Source: Streptomyces sp. XD-27 (GTDB taxonomy: Bacteria; Actinomycetota; Actinomycetes; Streptomycetales; Streptomycetaceae). From it: a DNA stretch of 64,000 nucleotides. Below the pieces are notes generated by a model that saw only the letters and a list, made by a program, of their open reading frames with translations, was not told the DNA's origin and did no database searches. Of the stretch, positions 8,781-18,118 are shown piece after piece. The DNA is taken from assembly GCF_030553055.1 (NCBI RefSeq), contig NZ_CP130713.1, positions 5,084,001 through 5,148,000 on the forward strand, given 5' to 3'. The position numbers and the translations under genes were made by a program. Position 1 is the first letter of the stretch. Each line of letters opens with the position of its first letter.

Positions 8781-10039
8781 CGGCGCACGAGCGGATGGCC
8801 CGCGCGGCGGGCCGGGAGGGCACTGTCCCCGTGGACGGCGGCGAGCCGCGTGCACCGCATGGTGCGGACGTCGCCACCGCGGCCTGCGGCGGCGCGGGCA
8901 CCTCTGGGCCCCTGGGCGCGGAGACCGGCGTGCGCGCGGGAACGTCCCGCGGCGGCACCGGAGGTTGCTGTGGCGGGGCGGATGCCGAAGCCGGCCACGC
9001 GCCGCGCGTTGGCGCCGTCGGCGCCTCGCCGGCGGAGGATCCGGCCGGCGCCGCCCCCACCGGGGCACCGGTCCCGGCGGCCGCCGCCGATGCGGGCGCG
9101 GCCCGCGCCTCGGGCGCGCCCCGGCGCGGCTCCGCCGCGGGCGTCACCGTCCGCGTGCCCGCCAAGGTCAACGTGCAGCTCGCGGTCGGCGCGCCGCGTG
9201 CCGACGGCTTCCACGACCTGGCCAACGTCTTCCTCGCGGTCGACCTCTACGACGAGGTCACCGTCACCCCCGCCGACGCGCTGCGCGTGACCGTCTCCGG
9301 ACCCGACGCCCACCTGGTCCCCCTGGACCGTACGAACCTGGCCGCGCGCGCCGCCGAGCTGCTCGCCGCCCGCCACGGGGTGGCGGACAGCGGCGTCCAC
9401 ATCCACATCGCCAAGGACATCCCCGTCGCGGGCGGCATGGCGGGCGGCAGCGCCGACGGCGCCGGGGCGCTGCTGGCCTGCGACGCGCTGTGGGGTACGG
9501 GGGCGACCCGCGCCGAACTCCTCGACATCTGCGCCGAACTGGGCAGCGACGTACCGTTCAGCCTGGTCGGCGGGGCGGCCCTGGGCCGGGGCCGGGGCGA
9601 GCTGCTCACCCCGCTCGACGTCGGCGGCACCTTCCACTGGGTCTTCGCGCTCGCCGACGGCGGGCTGTCCACCCCGGCCGTCTACCGCGAGTGCGACCGG
9701 CTCCGCGCCGACGCGGACGTACCGGAGCCGGAGCCGTCCCCGGTGCTCCTGGAGGCGCTGCGCATCGGCGACGCCGACGCGCTGGCCGCCGCCATGGCCA
9801 ACGACCTCCAGCCCGCGGCCGTCTCGCTGCGCCCCGCGCTCGCCGACACCCTCCGTGCGGGCACCGATGCCGGAGCCTTCGCCGCCCTGGTCTCCGGCTC
9901 CGGGCCTACCACGGCCTTCCTCGCGGCGGACGCCGACGCGGCCGAGCACATCGCGGCGGCCCTGCGCGCCTCCGGCACCTGCCGGACGGCGCGGGTGGCC
10001 GCCTCACCCGCCCCGGGGGCAACGGTCGTCGCGCGTTAG
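8777..10039 (+). CDS. ispE: 4-diphosphocytidyl-2-C-methyl-D-erythritol kinase with long N-terminal extension
   Basis: A GHMP kinase of the non-mevalonate isoprenoid pathway that phosphorylates CDP-methylerythritol. The catalytic part starts at [16 protein letters not shown], about residue 124. It contains the ATP loop [18 protein letters not shown] and ends with the GHMP C-domain motif [11 protein letters not shown]. This part has the normal length of about 297 residues. The extra 120 residues before it are rich in Gly, Ala, Pro and Cys and resemble no domain I know. No ATG or GTG fits nearer the core, and the ATG at 8777 overlaps the rsmA stop and follows GGAGCGGGAGT, so the extension appears to be translated. 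Confidence 0.93.
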   Translation: MTAHERMARAAGREGTVPVDGGEPRAPHGADVATAACGGAGTSGPLGAETGVRAGTSRGGTGGCCGGADAEAGHAPRVGAVGASPAEDPAGAAPTGAPVPAAAADAGAARASGAPRRGSAAGVTVRVPAKVNVQLAVGAPRADGFHDLANVFLAVDLYDEVTVTPADALRVTVSGPDAHLVPLDRTNLAARAAELLAARHGVADSGVHIHIAKDIPVAGGMAGGSADGAGALLACDALWGTGATRAELLDICAELGSDVPFSLVGGAALGRGRGELLTPLDVGGTFHWVFALADGGLSTPAVYRECDRLRADADVPEPEPSPVLLEALRIGDADALAAAMANDLQPAAVSLRPALADTLRAGTDAGAFAALVSGSGPTTAFLAADADAAEHIAAALRASGTCRTARVAASPAPGATVVAR

Positions 10040-10134
10040 CGGTGCTCCGTGGCCTGTGGCGGGCTGCTCCCGGCCCGGCCCCCTACCGGCTGCGGTGATG
10101 TGCGGCTCCGCCGCGTGGGGGTTTGCCCCGGGCC

Positions 10135-10159
10135 CCAGGGTTCAGGGTGTAACCCCTGG
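10135..10159. terminator. Candidate stem-loop between ispE and the antitoxin gene
   Basis: CCAGGGTT pairs with AACCCCTGG (one bulged base) around an 8-nt loop in the 204-bp gap between the convergent ispE and antitoxin genes. The stem is modest. The rest of the gap shows no gene. Confidence 0.35.
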
Positions 10160-10243
10160 TTTCGGGAAGGGGCGGAGTGGGGGGCTCGTCACCTCCCGCG
10201 GTTCTCCGAGCCCGGCCCGGCGAGCATCACCCGGTGAGCCACC

Positions 10244-10477
10244 TCACCGCGCCCCTCCGTGCTCCAGGCCGTCGATCGCGGCCAGCAGCCGCCGGGCGTT
10301 CTCAGGGCTGCGGAGAAGGTAAGCGGTCTCCTTCAAGGACTCGTACTCGTCAAGTGCGACGATCACCACGGGTTCGCGCCCACCGCGCGTCACCACGACC
10401 TCTTCGCGGTCGTTGACCACCGCGTCGAGGGTTTCGGCGTAGTTCGCCAGCGATTCGCCGAAGGACATCGTCCGCAT
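10244..10477 (-). CDS. Phd/YefM-type antitoxin, no partner toxin seen
   Basis: A 77-residue protein with the Phd/YefM fold. SFGESLANYAETLDAVV forms the DNA-binding N-terminus, EEVVVTRGGREPVVIVALDEYESL is the family signature, and an acidic C-terminal helix would wrap a RelE/YoeB toxin. These antitoxins repress their own promoter and neutralise the toxin. The ATG at 10477 follows GGGAGGCGGC; MSFGES three codons in is an alternative. Immediately downstream, where yoeB normally starts, there are only five sense codons (GTG AGG TGG CTC ACC) before an in-frame stop at the next codon but one, and no toxin frame follows. It is divergent from the ABC-F gene. Confidence 0.85.
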   Translation of the reverse strand: MRTMSFGESLANYAETLDAVVNDREEVVVTRGGREPVVIVALDEYESLKETAYLLRSPENARRLLAAIDGLEHGGAR

Positions 10478-10589
10478 GCCGCCTCCCAGAGTGATGCGAG
10501 AGCAACCTTACGTACACGGGGGTGTGGGAGGCAGCCTCCTGCGGCGCCGTACCCTGGGAAGCTGATCGGCCCCCAGTAGCAGGAGTGAG

Positions 10590-12392
10590 ATGGCCACCAA
10601 CCTCGTCAATCTGGAAGCCGTCAGCAAGGTGTACGGCACGCGCGCCCTGCTCGACGGCGTCTCCCTCGGCGTCAGCGAGGGCGACCGGATCGGCGTCGTC
10701 GGCCGCAACGGTGACGGCAAGACCACGCTCATCCGGATCCTCGCCAAGCTGGAGTCCGCCGACGACGGGCGCGTCACGCACGCCGGGCACCTGCGGCTCG
10801 GGGTGCTGACCCAGCACGACTCGCTCGACCCGGCCGCCACCGTCCGGCACGAGGTCATCGGCGACCTCGCCGACCACGAGTGGGCGGGCAACGCCAAGGT
10901 CCGCGACGTGCTCACCGGGCTGTTCGGCGGGCTGGACCTGCCCGCCTTCCCGCAGGGGCTGGACACCGTCATCGGCCCGCTCTCCGGCGGCGAGCGCCGC
11001 CGTATCGCGCTCGCCAAGCTGCTCATCGCCGAGCAGGACCTGATCGTCCTCGACGAGCCCACCAACCACCTGGACGTGGAGGGCATCTCCTGGCTGGCCG
11101 GGCACCTGAGGGCGCGCCGCTCGGCGCTGGTGGTCGTCACGCACGACCGCTGGTTCCTGGACCAGGTCTGCACCCGCATGTGGGACGTGCAGCGCGGCGC
11201 GGTCCACGAGTACGAGGGCGGCTACAGCGACTACGTGTTCGCCCGCGCCGAGCGGGAGCGCATCGCGGCCACGGAGGAGGTCAAGCGGCAGAACCTGATG
11301 CGCAAGGAGCTGGCCTGGCTGCGGCGCGGGGCGCCGGCCCGTACCAGCAAGCCGCGGTTCCGTATCGAGGCGGCCAACGAGCTGATCGCGGACGTGCCGC
11401 CGCCGCGGGACACCGCGGAGCTGATGAAGTTCGCCAATTCCCGCCTCGGCAAGACCGTGTTCGACCTGGAGGGCGTGACCGTCCAGGCCGGGCCCAAGAC
11501 GCTGCTGAAGCATCTGACCTGGCAGCTCGGCCCCGGCGACCGGATCGGCCTGGTCGGCATCAACGGCGCGGGCAAGACCTCCCTGCTGCGGGCGATGGCC
11601 CAGGCGGCCCGTACGGAGGGCGAGGAGCAGCCCGCGGCCGGTCGCGTCGTGGTCGGGAAGACCGTCAAGCTGGCCTACCTCTCCCAGGAGGTCGCCGAAC
11701 TCGACCGCGACTGGCGGGTGCTGGAGGCGGTGGAGCGGGTACGGCAGCGGGTGGACCTCGGCAAGGGCCGGGAGATGTCCGCCTCCCAGCTGTGCGAGAA
11801 GTTCGGCTTCACCAAGGAGAAGCAGTGGACGCCGGTCGGCGACCTGTCCGGCGGCGAGCGGCGGCGGCTGCAGATCCTGCGGCTGCTGATGGACGAGCCG
11901 AACGTGCTGTTCCTGGACGAGCCGACGAACGACCTGGACATCGAGACGCTGACGCAGCTGGAGGACCTGCTCGACGGGTGGCCCGGCTCGCTCGTGGTGA
12001 TCAGCCACGACCGGTACTTCATCGAGCGCACCACCGACCGGGTCTTCGCGCTGCTCGGCGACGCCACGCTGCGGATGCTGCCGCGCGGGCTCGACGAGTA
12101 CCTGGAGCGGCGCCGGACGATGGAGGAGGCGGCCGAGGCGAAGGTGCTCGCCTCCGTCGCCCCCGAGAAGCAGAAGCCCGCGGGCGACACACGCGCCGCG
12201 AAGAAGGAACTGCAGCGCATCGAGCGGCGGCTCGACAAGATCGGCGAGCAGGAGGCGAAGCTGCACGAGCAGATCGCCGAACACGCGACCGACTTCGAGA
12301 AGGTCGCGGGACTGGACGCGACCCTGCGCGAACTGGCGGGGGAGCGCGAGGAACTGGAGACGCGCTGGCTGGAGCTGGCCGAGGACGTGTGA
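10590..12392 (+). CDS. ABC-F family ATPase (ribosome-associated, Uup-like)
   Basis: A 600-residue protein with two ABC cassettes and no membrane domain, as in translation-factor ABC-F proteins. Cassette 1 has Walker A GRNGDGKTTL, signature LSGGERRRIALAKLL and Walker B LIVLDEPTNHLD; cassette 2 has GINGAGKTSLL, LSGGERRRLQILRLL and VLFLDEPTNDLD. Between them lies the interdomain linker rich in Arg and Lys (about residues 225-290). A charged C-terminal coiled coil (residues 530-600) resembles the Uup DNA/RNA-binding tail. Family members act at the ribosomal E site or confer antibiotic protection, but which applies here cannot be read. The ATG follows GCAGGAG. Confidence 0.92.
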   Translation: MATNLVNLEAVSKVYGTRALLDGVSLGVSEGDRIGVVGRNGDGKTTLIRILAKLESADDGRVTHAGHLRLGVLTQHDSLDPAATVRHEVIGDLADHEWAGNAKVRDVLTGLFGGLDLPAFPQGLDTVIGPLSGGERRRIALAKLLIAEQDLIVLDEPTNHLDVEGISWLAGHLRARRSALVVVTHDRWFLDQVCTRMWDVQRGAVHEYEGGYSDYVFARAERERIAATEEVKRQNLMRKELAWLRRGAPARTSKPRFRIEAANELIADVPPPRDTAELMKFANSRLGKTVFDLEGVTVQAGPKTLLKHLTWQLGPGDRIGLVGINGAGKTSLLRAMAQAARTEGEEQPAAGRVVVGKTVKLAYLSQEVAELDRDWRVLEAVERVRQRVDLGKGREMSASQLCEKFGFTKEKQWTPVGDLSGGERRRLQILRLLMDEPNVLFLDEPTNDLDIETLTQLEDLLDGWPGSLVVISHDRYFIERTTDRVFALLGDATLRMLPRGLDEYLERRRTMEEAAEAKVLASVAPEKQKPAGDTRAAKKELQRIERRLDKIGEQEAKLHEQIAEHATDFEKVAGLDATLRELAGEREELETRWLELAEDV

Positions 12393-12493
12393 GCCTCCGC
12401 GCTCGGCCGACCGCCGCGCATGAGGGCGCCCGACCCCGCGGTCGGCCGGATCGCCCCTGACCCCGAGTCAGCAGGTCGCGGCCACGTCACGGC

Positions 12494-12526
12494 CCGGTCT
12501 CAGCTGCTTTATAGGGTTGAGACCGG
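12494..12526. terminator. 9-bp inverted repeat after the ABC-F gene
   Basis: CCGGTCTCA (12494-12502) and TGAGACCGG (12518-12526) form a perfect stem with a 15-nt loop, about 100 bp after the ABC-F stop and 160 bp before the next gene. It could be a terminator or an operator. A TTGACT hexamer at 12578-12583 may be a -35 of the next promoter, but its -10 is poor. The rest of the 293-bp gap is unremarkable. Confidence 0.4.
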
Positions 12527-12685
12527 TCCCTGCCGTGTCCGCGTCGAGTGATACAAAGAACTCCCGCTAGCCAGCCCTTGACTGACGGGCAGCATGTCCG
12601 ATTCGCTCCTTCCCAGAGGGATTTGACCTCCGGGATCGCGGGGGAGGCCGGTCGGCGCATGGGTCCGTGCGAGAAGGAAATCCCG

Positions 12686-14634
12686 ATGTCACAGCCGCCC
12701 CAGCCGCCCAATCAGCCGCCGACGGGCGGCTTCGGCGCGCCTCAGGACCCTCCGCCCGCAGGAGCGCCGACCCCCGGTTTCGGCGCTCCGCAGCCGTCGT
12801 ACGGCTATCCGCAGCAGCCCCCGGGCACGCCGCCGCCGGGATACGGCTACCCGCAGCAGCCGCAGCAGCCCGGCTACCCGCAGGCGCCCGGGCAGCCGCC
12901 GCAGACCCCGCCGCCGCCCGGCCCCCGGGCGCTCCGACCCCGCCGCCGCCCGGTCCGCCCGGGGCGCCGGCCACGCCGCCGCCCGCCCCGCCGCAGACCC
13001 CGCCGCCGGGAGCCGGCGGCTACGGCTACCCGGGGCAGCCTGCCGGCGGGCAGCCCGGAGCACCCGCGCACGCCCAGCCCACCCAGGTGGCGATGCCCGC
13101 GCAGCCGTACGGCACCGGTCAGCAGCAGCCCTACGGGACGTACCCCACGCAGCCCCAGCCGCAGATGCCCGGCGGCGGTCCGGGTGACGGTGGCGCCGGT
13201 GGCGGCGGGAAGTCCAAGCAGCGTCTGATGATCATCGTGAGCGCGGTCGTCGCGGTCGCCCTGATCGCCGCCGCCGGGATCTTCTTCCTCACCAAGAAGG
13301 ACGACTCCGAGGACGACCCCAAGCCGAAGCCCACGGCGAGCGGCACCCAGGGCGGCGGCACCGGCGGCAAGGACGTCTTCAAGGAGCAGCCGGCGCCCCA
13401 GCCCATCGACGCCAAGGCCCTCGTCAAGGTCCCGATGCCGAAGACCAAGAAGGGCGAGCTCGTCCGCATCGACGGCATCTGGGCCACCGACAAGGTGTTC
13501 GCCAAGGCCAGCGCCTACGCGATCGTCGGCTACCCGGCGAACGGCGGCAGCAAGGCTCTGTGGACCCGTCCGCTCGACGGCGAGATGTGCTGGGCCTCGC
13601 CGCACGTCAATGACAAGGGCCAGACCGCGATCGTCTTCAAGGAGGCCAAGCCCACCAAGAAGGAGGAGTACCCGGGCTGCACCGAGGTCGGCCTGCTCGA
13701 CCTGAATTCCGGGAAGCTCGTCTGGCAGAAGCACGCCAACGGCTCGACCGGGAAGGCGACGTTCAACGAGGTGACCATCTCCGGTGACACCGTGGCGGCC
13801 GGCAGCCGCTACGACGGCGGTGGCTGGGCCTGGTCGACCAGCGGCGACGAGCTGTGGGCGCCGAGGGGGTCCGACGAATGCGAGGACCAGGGCTACGCCG
13901 GCGACGGCAAGAAGCTCGTGCGGGTCAGGATGTGCGGTGCGACCGACACCCCTCAGGTGAAGGTCGAGCGGATCGACCCGAAGACCGGTGAGACGCAGTC
14001 GGAGTACACGGTCCCGCAGGGCATCGATGATGTGCATGTCGCGTCCGTGGACCCGCTCGTCATCGGGGTCGAGGCGGGCGAGTCGAAGAGCAATGGCGCC
14101 TCTGACTTCTTCGTGCTGAACGACAGCGAGAAGACCGCCACGCTGCGCTCCAAGATCTCCACGGAGAACGGCAAGTACTCCGTGGGGTGCGGCTCCTATG
14201 TCGAGGACTGCCACGGGGTCGCGGTCAGCCGCCAGACGGACAAGCTGTTCATGGCCACGGAGAAGCGCTACTCCTCCTCCGGCCCGAGCAACGAGGTGGT
14301 GGCCTTCAGCCTTGAGTCCGGCAAGGCCGTCGGCAAGGCCGACGGGGTTCCCGAGGTCGAGCTCACCCCGCTGATGACGGACGAGAACGGCTATGTGATC
14401 GCCCTCCAGCAGGCCGCCTTCGACAGGGGCGGCGTGGTCCTGCGTATCGACCCGAAGTCGTACGACAAGGCCGTGCTGATGAACCTCCCGCTGGAGTCGG
14501 CCGCCTTGCAGCGGCGGTACGCCATCCTGGGCGACAACGAGCTCGCGTACGTCAACGGGCGCCTGTTCATGGGCGAGTCCAGGGTGCTCGACCCCGACGG
14601 GGAGACCCCCCTGGCCGTGGGCTTCGGCGGCTGA
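12686..14634 (+). CDS. Pro-rich membrane-anchored protein with PQQ-like beta-propeller ectodomain, frame interrupted
   Basis: Predicted type II membrane protein of about 650 residues. It begins MSQPPQPPNQPPTGGFG after GAGAAGG and has a Pro/Gln/Gly/Tyr-rich cytoplasmic tail with repeated GYGYPQQP, a single span in LMIIVSAVVAVALIAAAGIFF, and a 430-residue extracellular part with propeller-like repeats (MCWASPHV, GKLVWQKHANGS, DELWAPRG). The Pro-rich tail switches to the frame one base earlier at about 12922-12926, a CCCCC run; one extra C restores PPPPGPPGAPTPPPPG. The ectodomain keeps perfect codon bias, so a sequencing error is more likely than a pseudogene. Function is unknown; such Streptomyces proteins are often near signalling genes. 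Confidence 0.75.
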
Positions 14635-14672
14635 TCCGCCTCCGGCGCCCACCCCGGCGCCACCCGCGCGAC

Positions 14673-14710
14673 GCGGCCCCGCCCGTACCACCGTGTACGG
14701 GCGGGGCCGC
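14673..14710 (+). terminator. Strong hairpin terminator
   Basis: A 16-bp perfect stem (14673-14688 with 14695-14710, arm GCGGCCCCGCCCGTAC) and a 6-nt loop lie 39 bp after the stop of the Pro-rich membrane protein gene. Confidence 0.7.
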
Positions 14711-14818
14711 TGCCGTACGTGGCGCCGACGGCGGGGATTCCGCCAATCCGGGGGCTTCTCCGCGGTATCGGGGACGGGGCGTCGAACAAGCGTGTAACTT
14801 CCGGTGAGGGGGGAGCTC

Positions 14819-15523
14819 ATGGCTGTGCGACTCATGGTGGTCGACGACCACCGCCTGCTCGCCGAGGCGCTCGCCTCGGCACTCCGGCTGCGCGGGCACC
14901 GGGTGCTCGCCGCCGCCGCGCCGAGCGCCGGAGCCGCCGAGCTGGTGGTGAGCCGGGCGCCCGAGGTGTGCCTGCTGGGTACCTCGACGCCCGCCGAGCC
15001 CGGGGTCTTCGAGCCGGTGCGGCGGATCAAGGCGGAGCGGCCGCAGGTCGCGGTCGTGGTGCTCGGGCCGGTGCCCAGCCCGCGGGGTATCGCCGCGGCG
15101 TTCGCCGCCGGGGCGTCGGGATACGTCCGCCAGGACGAGCGGATCGACGGCGTGGAGCGCGCGATGATCAAGGCGCGCGCGGGAGAGGCCGCGGTGGCGC
15201 CGCAGCTGCTGCAAGGGGCCTTCGCCGAGCTGCTCAACCCGGCCGCCCAGCCGGACGACGAGGGTGCCCGGCTGCTCCAGATGCTCACCCCGCGCGAGGT
15301 GGAGGTGCTGGTGCGGGTGGCGGAGGGGGAGGACACCCGGCGGATCGCCGCGGGCATGGGCATCGCGCCGAGCACGGCCCGTACGCATGTCCAGCGCGTG
15401 CTGATGAAGCTGGGCGTGGGCTCGCGGCTGGAGGCGGCCGCGCTGGCGGCCCGTACCGGGCTCCTGGACCGGGCGGCCGGCTCCTCGCCCTCGGCGCCCT
15501 CAGTCCCTTCCGGGCAGGACTGA
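14819..15523 (+). CDS. Atypical LuxR/NarL-type response regulator lacking the phospho-acceptor Asp
   Basis: A 234-residue regulator with an N-terminal receiver and a C-terminal LuxR helix-turn-helix (LTPREVEVLVRVAEGEDTRRIAAGMGI, then STARTHVQRVLMKLGV). The acidic pair in MVVDDHRLL is kept, but where the phospho-Asp belongs the sequence reads EVCLLGTSTP, with Gly at residue 54. The conserved Lys is replaced in SGYVRQDE. It is therefore probably not controlled by a kinase but by a ligand, a partner or its own abundance. The ATG at 14819 follows GGGGGGAG closely. No kinase gene is adjacent. Its last 24 bp overlap the convergent membrane protein gene. Confidence 0.88.
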   Translation: MAVRLMVVDDHRLLAEALASALRLRGHRVLAAAAPSAGAAELVVSRAPEVCLLGTSTPAEPGVFEPVRRIKAERPQVAVVVLGPVPSPRGIAAAFAAGASGYVRQDERIDGVERAMIKARAGEAAVAPQLLQGAFAELLNPAAQPDDEGARLLQMLTPREVEVLVRVAEGEDTRRIAAGMGIAPSTARTHVQRVLMKLGVGSRLEAAALAARTGLLDRAAGSSPSAPSVPSGQD

Positions 15524-15805
15524 CGCCGGGGGCTCCGACGCCGGGGGCTCCGCCGGGCTGGGCCAGGACCAGGCCAGGAAGAACGCGCCCAGGGCCAGTA
15601 TGCCGACGCCCGTCCACAGGTTGATGTTCATGTCCTCGGCCTTCTTCAGGTCGGCGTCGGAGGCGGTGATCCCGGCGATGGTGACGATGACGCCGTAGAC
15701 GACGAACAGGCCGCCGATGACGCGGCGTACGTCGAAGAGCCGGGCCGCGGTCGCGGACTCGCGCTCCAGCTCCTCGACTTCGTGCTGGTACTCGTACTCG
15801 CTCAT
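15500..15805 (-). CDS. Small two-span membrane protein
   Basis: A 101-residue protein of no family I recognise. An acidic, coiled N-terminus (MSEYEYQHEVEELERESATAAR) precedes two hydrophobic spans, IGGLFVVYGVIVTIAGITAS and WTGVGILALGAFFLAWSW, then a Pro-rich tail. Both termini are probably cytoplasmic. The ATG at 15805 is preferred because GAGGTG lies 9-10 nt upstream; a GTG three codons earlier is possible. The 3' end overlaps the convergent response regulator gene by 24 bp, so read-through of either gene would make antisense RNA to the other. Confidence 0.75.
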   Translation of the reverse strand: MSEYEYQHEVEELERESATAARLFDVRRVIGGLFVVYGVIVTIAGITASDADLKKAEDMNINLWTGVGILALGAFFLAWSWPSPAEPPASEPPASVLPGRD

Positions 15806-15858
15806 GTGGCACACACCTCAGAAGGAGAAGGGGGCGGGTGGAGAAAGGGGCAGAGGGG

Positions 15859-15972
15859 TCAGAAGGAGAAGGGGACGTAGGCGAGGTCACTGCCGACGGC
15901 GAAGCAGATGCCGAGGAGGGTGTGGTCGAGCCCGTTGGTGCTCAGGCGCAGGCCGGCTGCCAGAGAGTGCAT
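15859..15972 (-). CDS. Possible small protein of 37 residues
   Basis: An ATG frame encodes MHSLAAGLRLSTNGLDH and continues to a stop 37 codons later, with a Phe-rich end. It lies just upstream of the two-span membrane protein and divergent from the gal operon. Codon third positions are GC-rich as in real genes, but no ribosome site is convincing and I recognise no homologue. It is reported because the 289-bp gap would otherwise be empty. Confidence 0.3.
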   Translation of the reverse strand: MHSLAAGLRLSTNGLDHTLLGICFAVGSDLAYVPFSF

Positions 15973-16040
15973 GCGCGAGAAGCTATCCGAATTGTGATGG
16001 TATGCCCGGTTAATGGGCGCGCCATTGACGGAGGTGTTGA

Positions 16041-16070
16041 GTTGTGATTTGTTGTGTTCGTTTATGTGAA
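16041..16070 (+). promoter_or_regulatory. Phased TGTG repeats upstream of galT (gal promoter/operator)
   Basis: An AT-rich island before galT reads GTTGTGATTT-GTTGTGTTCG-TTTATGTGAA: three 10-bp units each carrying a TGTG or ATGTG core, so all on one face of the helix. TTGACG at 16025-16030 is a possible -35. Streptomyces gal operons are transcribed from a galactose-inducible promoter with short repeated operator elements, as I recall for S. lividans galP1. This arrangement fits that, but the regulator is not in the window. Confidence 0.5.
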
Positions 16071-16094
16071 GCGGCAGTGTGAGGAGCTGACGCG

Positions 16095-17141
16095 GTGAAG
16101 AAGACGGCGACCCGGCTCGCGGACGGACGCGAGCTGATCTACTACGACGCGCGCGACGACGCCGTACGCGACGCCGTCGACCGGCGCCCGCTCGACCCCA
16201 CCGTCACCACCTCCGAGATCCGCCACGACCGCCTGCTCGGCGACCGCGTGGCCATCGCCTCGCACCGGCAGGGGCGTACGTACCACCCGCCCGCCGACCA
16301 GTGCCCGCTGTGCCCCTCCCGGCCCGGTGGGCCCAGCGAGATCCCCGCCGCCGACTACGACGTCGTGGTCTTCGAGAACCGCTTCCCCTCCCTGGCCGGG
16401 GACCTGGGGCGGTGCGAGGTCGTGTGCTTCACCTCCGACCACGACGCCTCCTTCGCCGACCTCACCGAGGACCGGGCCGCGCTCGTCCTGGAGGCATGGA
16501 CGGACCGGACCGCCGAACTGGCCGGGTTCCCCGGCGTGGAGCAGGTGTTCTGCTTCGAGAACCGGGGCGCGGAGATCGGCGTGACGCTCGGCCACCCGCA
16601 CGGCCAGATCTACGGCTACCCCTTCGCCACCCCCCGTACGGAGACGATGCTGCGCTCGCTCGCCGGGCACCGGGAGCGCACCGGCGGCCGCAACCTCTTC
16701 GACGACGTCGTCGCCGAGGAGCGGGCCGACGGGCGGCGGATCGTGGCCGAGGGGGAGCACTGGACTGCCTTCGTGCCGTACGCCGCGCACTGGCCCTACG
16801 AGGTGCACCTCTACCCCCGGCGGCGGGTGCCGGACCTGCGCGGTCTCGACGCGGCCGCGCGCACAGAGTTCCCACAGCTCTATCTGGAACTGTTGCGGCG
16901 CTTCGACCGGATCTTCGGGCCCGGCCAGCCTCCGACGCCGTACATCGCCGGCTGGCACCAGGCGCCGTTCCGCCACCCCGAGCGCGCGGAATTCGCGCTC
17001 CACCTTGAGCTCTTCACCATCCGCCGCACTGCCGGAAAGCTGAAGTTTCTCGCGGGTTCCGAATCCGGCATGAATGTGTTCATCAACGATGTGCCGCCGG
17101 AGGCCGCGGCCCGACGACTGCGAGAGGTGACGAGCGAATGA
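16095..17141 (+). CDS. galT: Galactose-1-phosphate uridylyltransferase
   Basis: A 348-residue Leloir-pathway enzyme that exchanges UMP between UDP-glucose and galactose-1-phosphate. The HIT-type active site is in [16 protein letters not shown], where the second His of HPH is the nucleophile. [10 protein letters not shown] near residue 75 supplies zinc ligands, and the C-terminal [12 protein letters not shown] and [10 protein letters not shown] are also typical. GTG 16095 follows GAGGAGCTGACGC. It is first in a galT-galE-galK operon and overlaps galE by 4 bp (ATGA). The repeat-containing AT-rich leader probably carries the galactose-responsive promoter. Confidence 0.96.
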   Translation: MKKTATRLADGRELIYYDARDDAVRDAVDRRPLDPTVTTSEIRHDRLLGDRVAIASHRQGRTYHPPADQCPLCPSRPGGPSEIPAADYDVVVFENRFPSLAGDLGRCEVVCFTSDHDASFADLTEDRAALVLEAWTDRTAELAGFPGVEQVFCFENRGAEIGVTLGHPHGQIYGYPFATPRTETMLRSLAGHRERTGGRNLFDDVVAEERADGRRIVAEGEHWTAFVPYAAHWPYEVHLYPRRRVPDLRGLDAAARTEFPQLYLELLRRFDRIFGPGQPPTPYIAGWHQAPFRHPERAEFALHLELFTIRRTAGKLKFLAGSESGMNVFINDVPPEAAARRLREVTSE

Positions 17142-18118
17142 GTCAGAAGTACCTGGTGACGGGTGGTGCGGGGTACGTCGGCAGCGTGGTCGCCGCCCAC
17201 CTGCTGGAGGCGGGCCACGAGGTCACCGTGCTCGACGACCTGTCCACGGGGCACCGGGCGGGGGTGCCGGCGGGCGCCGAGTTCATCGAGGGCCGGATCC
17301 AGGACGCCGCCAAGTGGCTCGACCGCTCCTACGCCGGTGTCCTGCACTTCGCGGCCTTCTCGCAGGTCGGCGAGTCCGTCGTCGACCCGGCCAAGTACTG
17401 GGTGAACAACGTCGGCGGCACCATGGAACTGCTCGCGGCCATGCGGGACGCGGGGGTGCGCACCCTGGTCTTCTCCTCCACCGCCGCCACCTACGGCGAG
17501 CCCGCCACCACCCCGATCACCGAGGACGCCGCGACCGCGCCGACCAATCCGTACGGGGCCTCGAAGCTCGCCGTCGACCACATGATCACCGGCGAGTGCG
17601 CCGCGCACGGGCTGGCGGCGGTCTCGCTGCGCTACTTCAACGTCGCCGGGGCCCACCGGGCCGCGGACGGCACCACCTACGGCGAGCGGCACGACCCCGA
17701 GTCGCACCTGATCCCGCTGGTCCTCCAGGTCGCGCAGGGCAGGCGCGAGGCGGTCTCCGTCTTCGGCGACGACTACCCGACCCACGACGGCACGTGCGTC
17801 CGCGACTACATCCACGTCGCCGACCTCGCCGAGGCCCATCTGCTGGCCCTGGACAAGGCCGCCGGCGGCGAGCACCTGATCTGCAACCTCGGCAACGGCA
17901 ACGGCTTCTCGGTCCGCGAGGTGATCGAGACCGTGCGCGAGGTCACCGGGCACCCGATCCCCGAGGTCGCGGCCCCGCGCCGGGGCGGCGACCCGGCCGT
18001 GCTGGTGGCCTCCGCCGAGCGCGCCAGGCAGCGGCTCGGCTGGCGGCCCAGTCGCGCCGACCTCGCCGGGATCGTGGCGGACGCGTGGGAGTTCGCCCAG
18101 CGCAAGGAGACCGCATGA
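17138..18118 (+). CDS. galE: UDP-glucose 4-epimerase
   Basis: A 326-residue extended short-chain dehydrogenase that interconverts UDP-galactose and UDP-glucose with tightly bound NAD. The nucleotide loop is [10 protein letters not shown], the acidic loop after beta-2 is [12 protein letters not shown], and the catalytic Tyr139-x3-Lys143 is in [12 protein letters not shown]. The Ser/Thr partner is in [11 protein letters not shown], and the substrate loop RYFNVAGAH is present. It is translationally coupled to galT by the ATGA overlap. Its last codons lie inside a 17-bp tandem duplication that also supplies the galK ribosome site. Confidence 0.97.
   Translation: MSQKYLVTGGAGYVGSVVAAHLLEAGHEVTVLDDLSTGHRAGVPAGAEFIEGRIQDAAKWLDRSYAGVLHFAAFSQVGESVVDPAKYWVNNVGGTMELLAAMRDAGVRTLVFSSTAATYGEPATTPITEDAATAPTNPYGASKLAVDHMITGECAAHGLAAVSLRYFNVAGAHRAADGTTYGERHDPESHLIPLVLQVAQGRREAVSVFGDDYPTHDGTCVRDYIHVADLAEAHLLALDKAAGGEHLICNLGNGNGFSVREVIETVREVTGHPIPEVAAPRRGGDPAVLVASAERARQRLGWRPSRADLAGIVADAWEFAQRKETA

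Noticed and set aside
10190..10243. A YoeB/RelE toxin gene after the antitoxin
   Set aside because: Only five codons before a stop. No RelE-fold residues were found in any frame of the 200 bp that follow.
12578..12606. Promoter TTGACT...ATTCGC before the Pro-rich membrane protein gene
   Set aside because: The -35 is good but the -10 does not fit TANNNT at any allowed spacing, so it is not listed as a feature.
15838..16047. 69-codon frame on the + strand upstream of galT
   Set aside because: Acidic low-complexity product, antisense to a better small frame, and it runs through the probable gal promoter.
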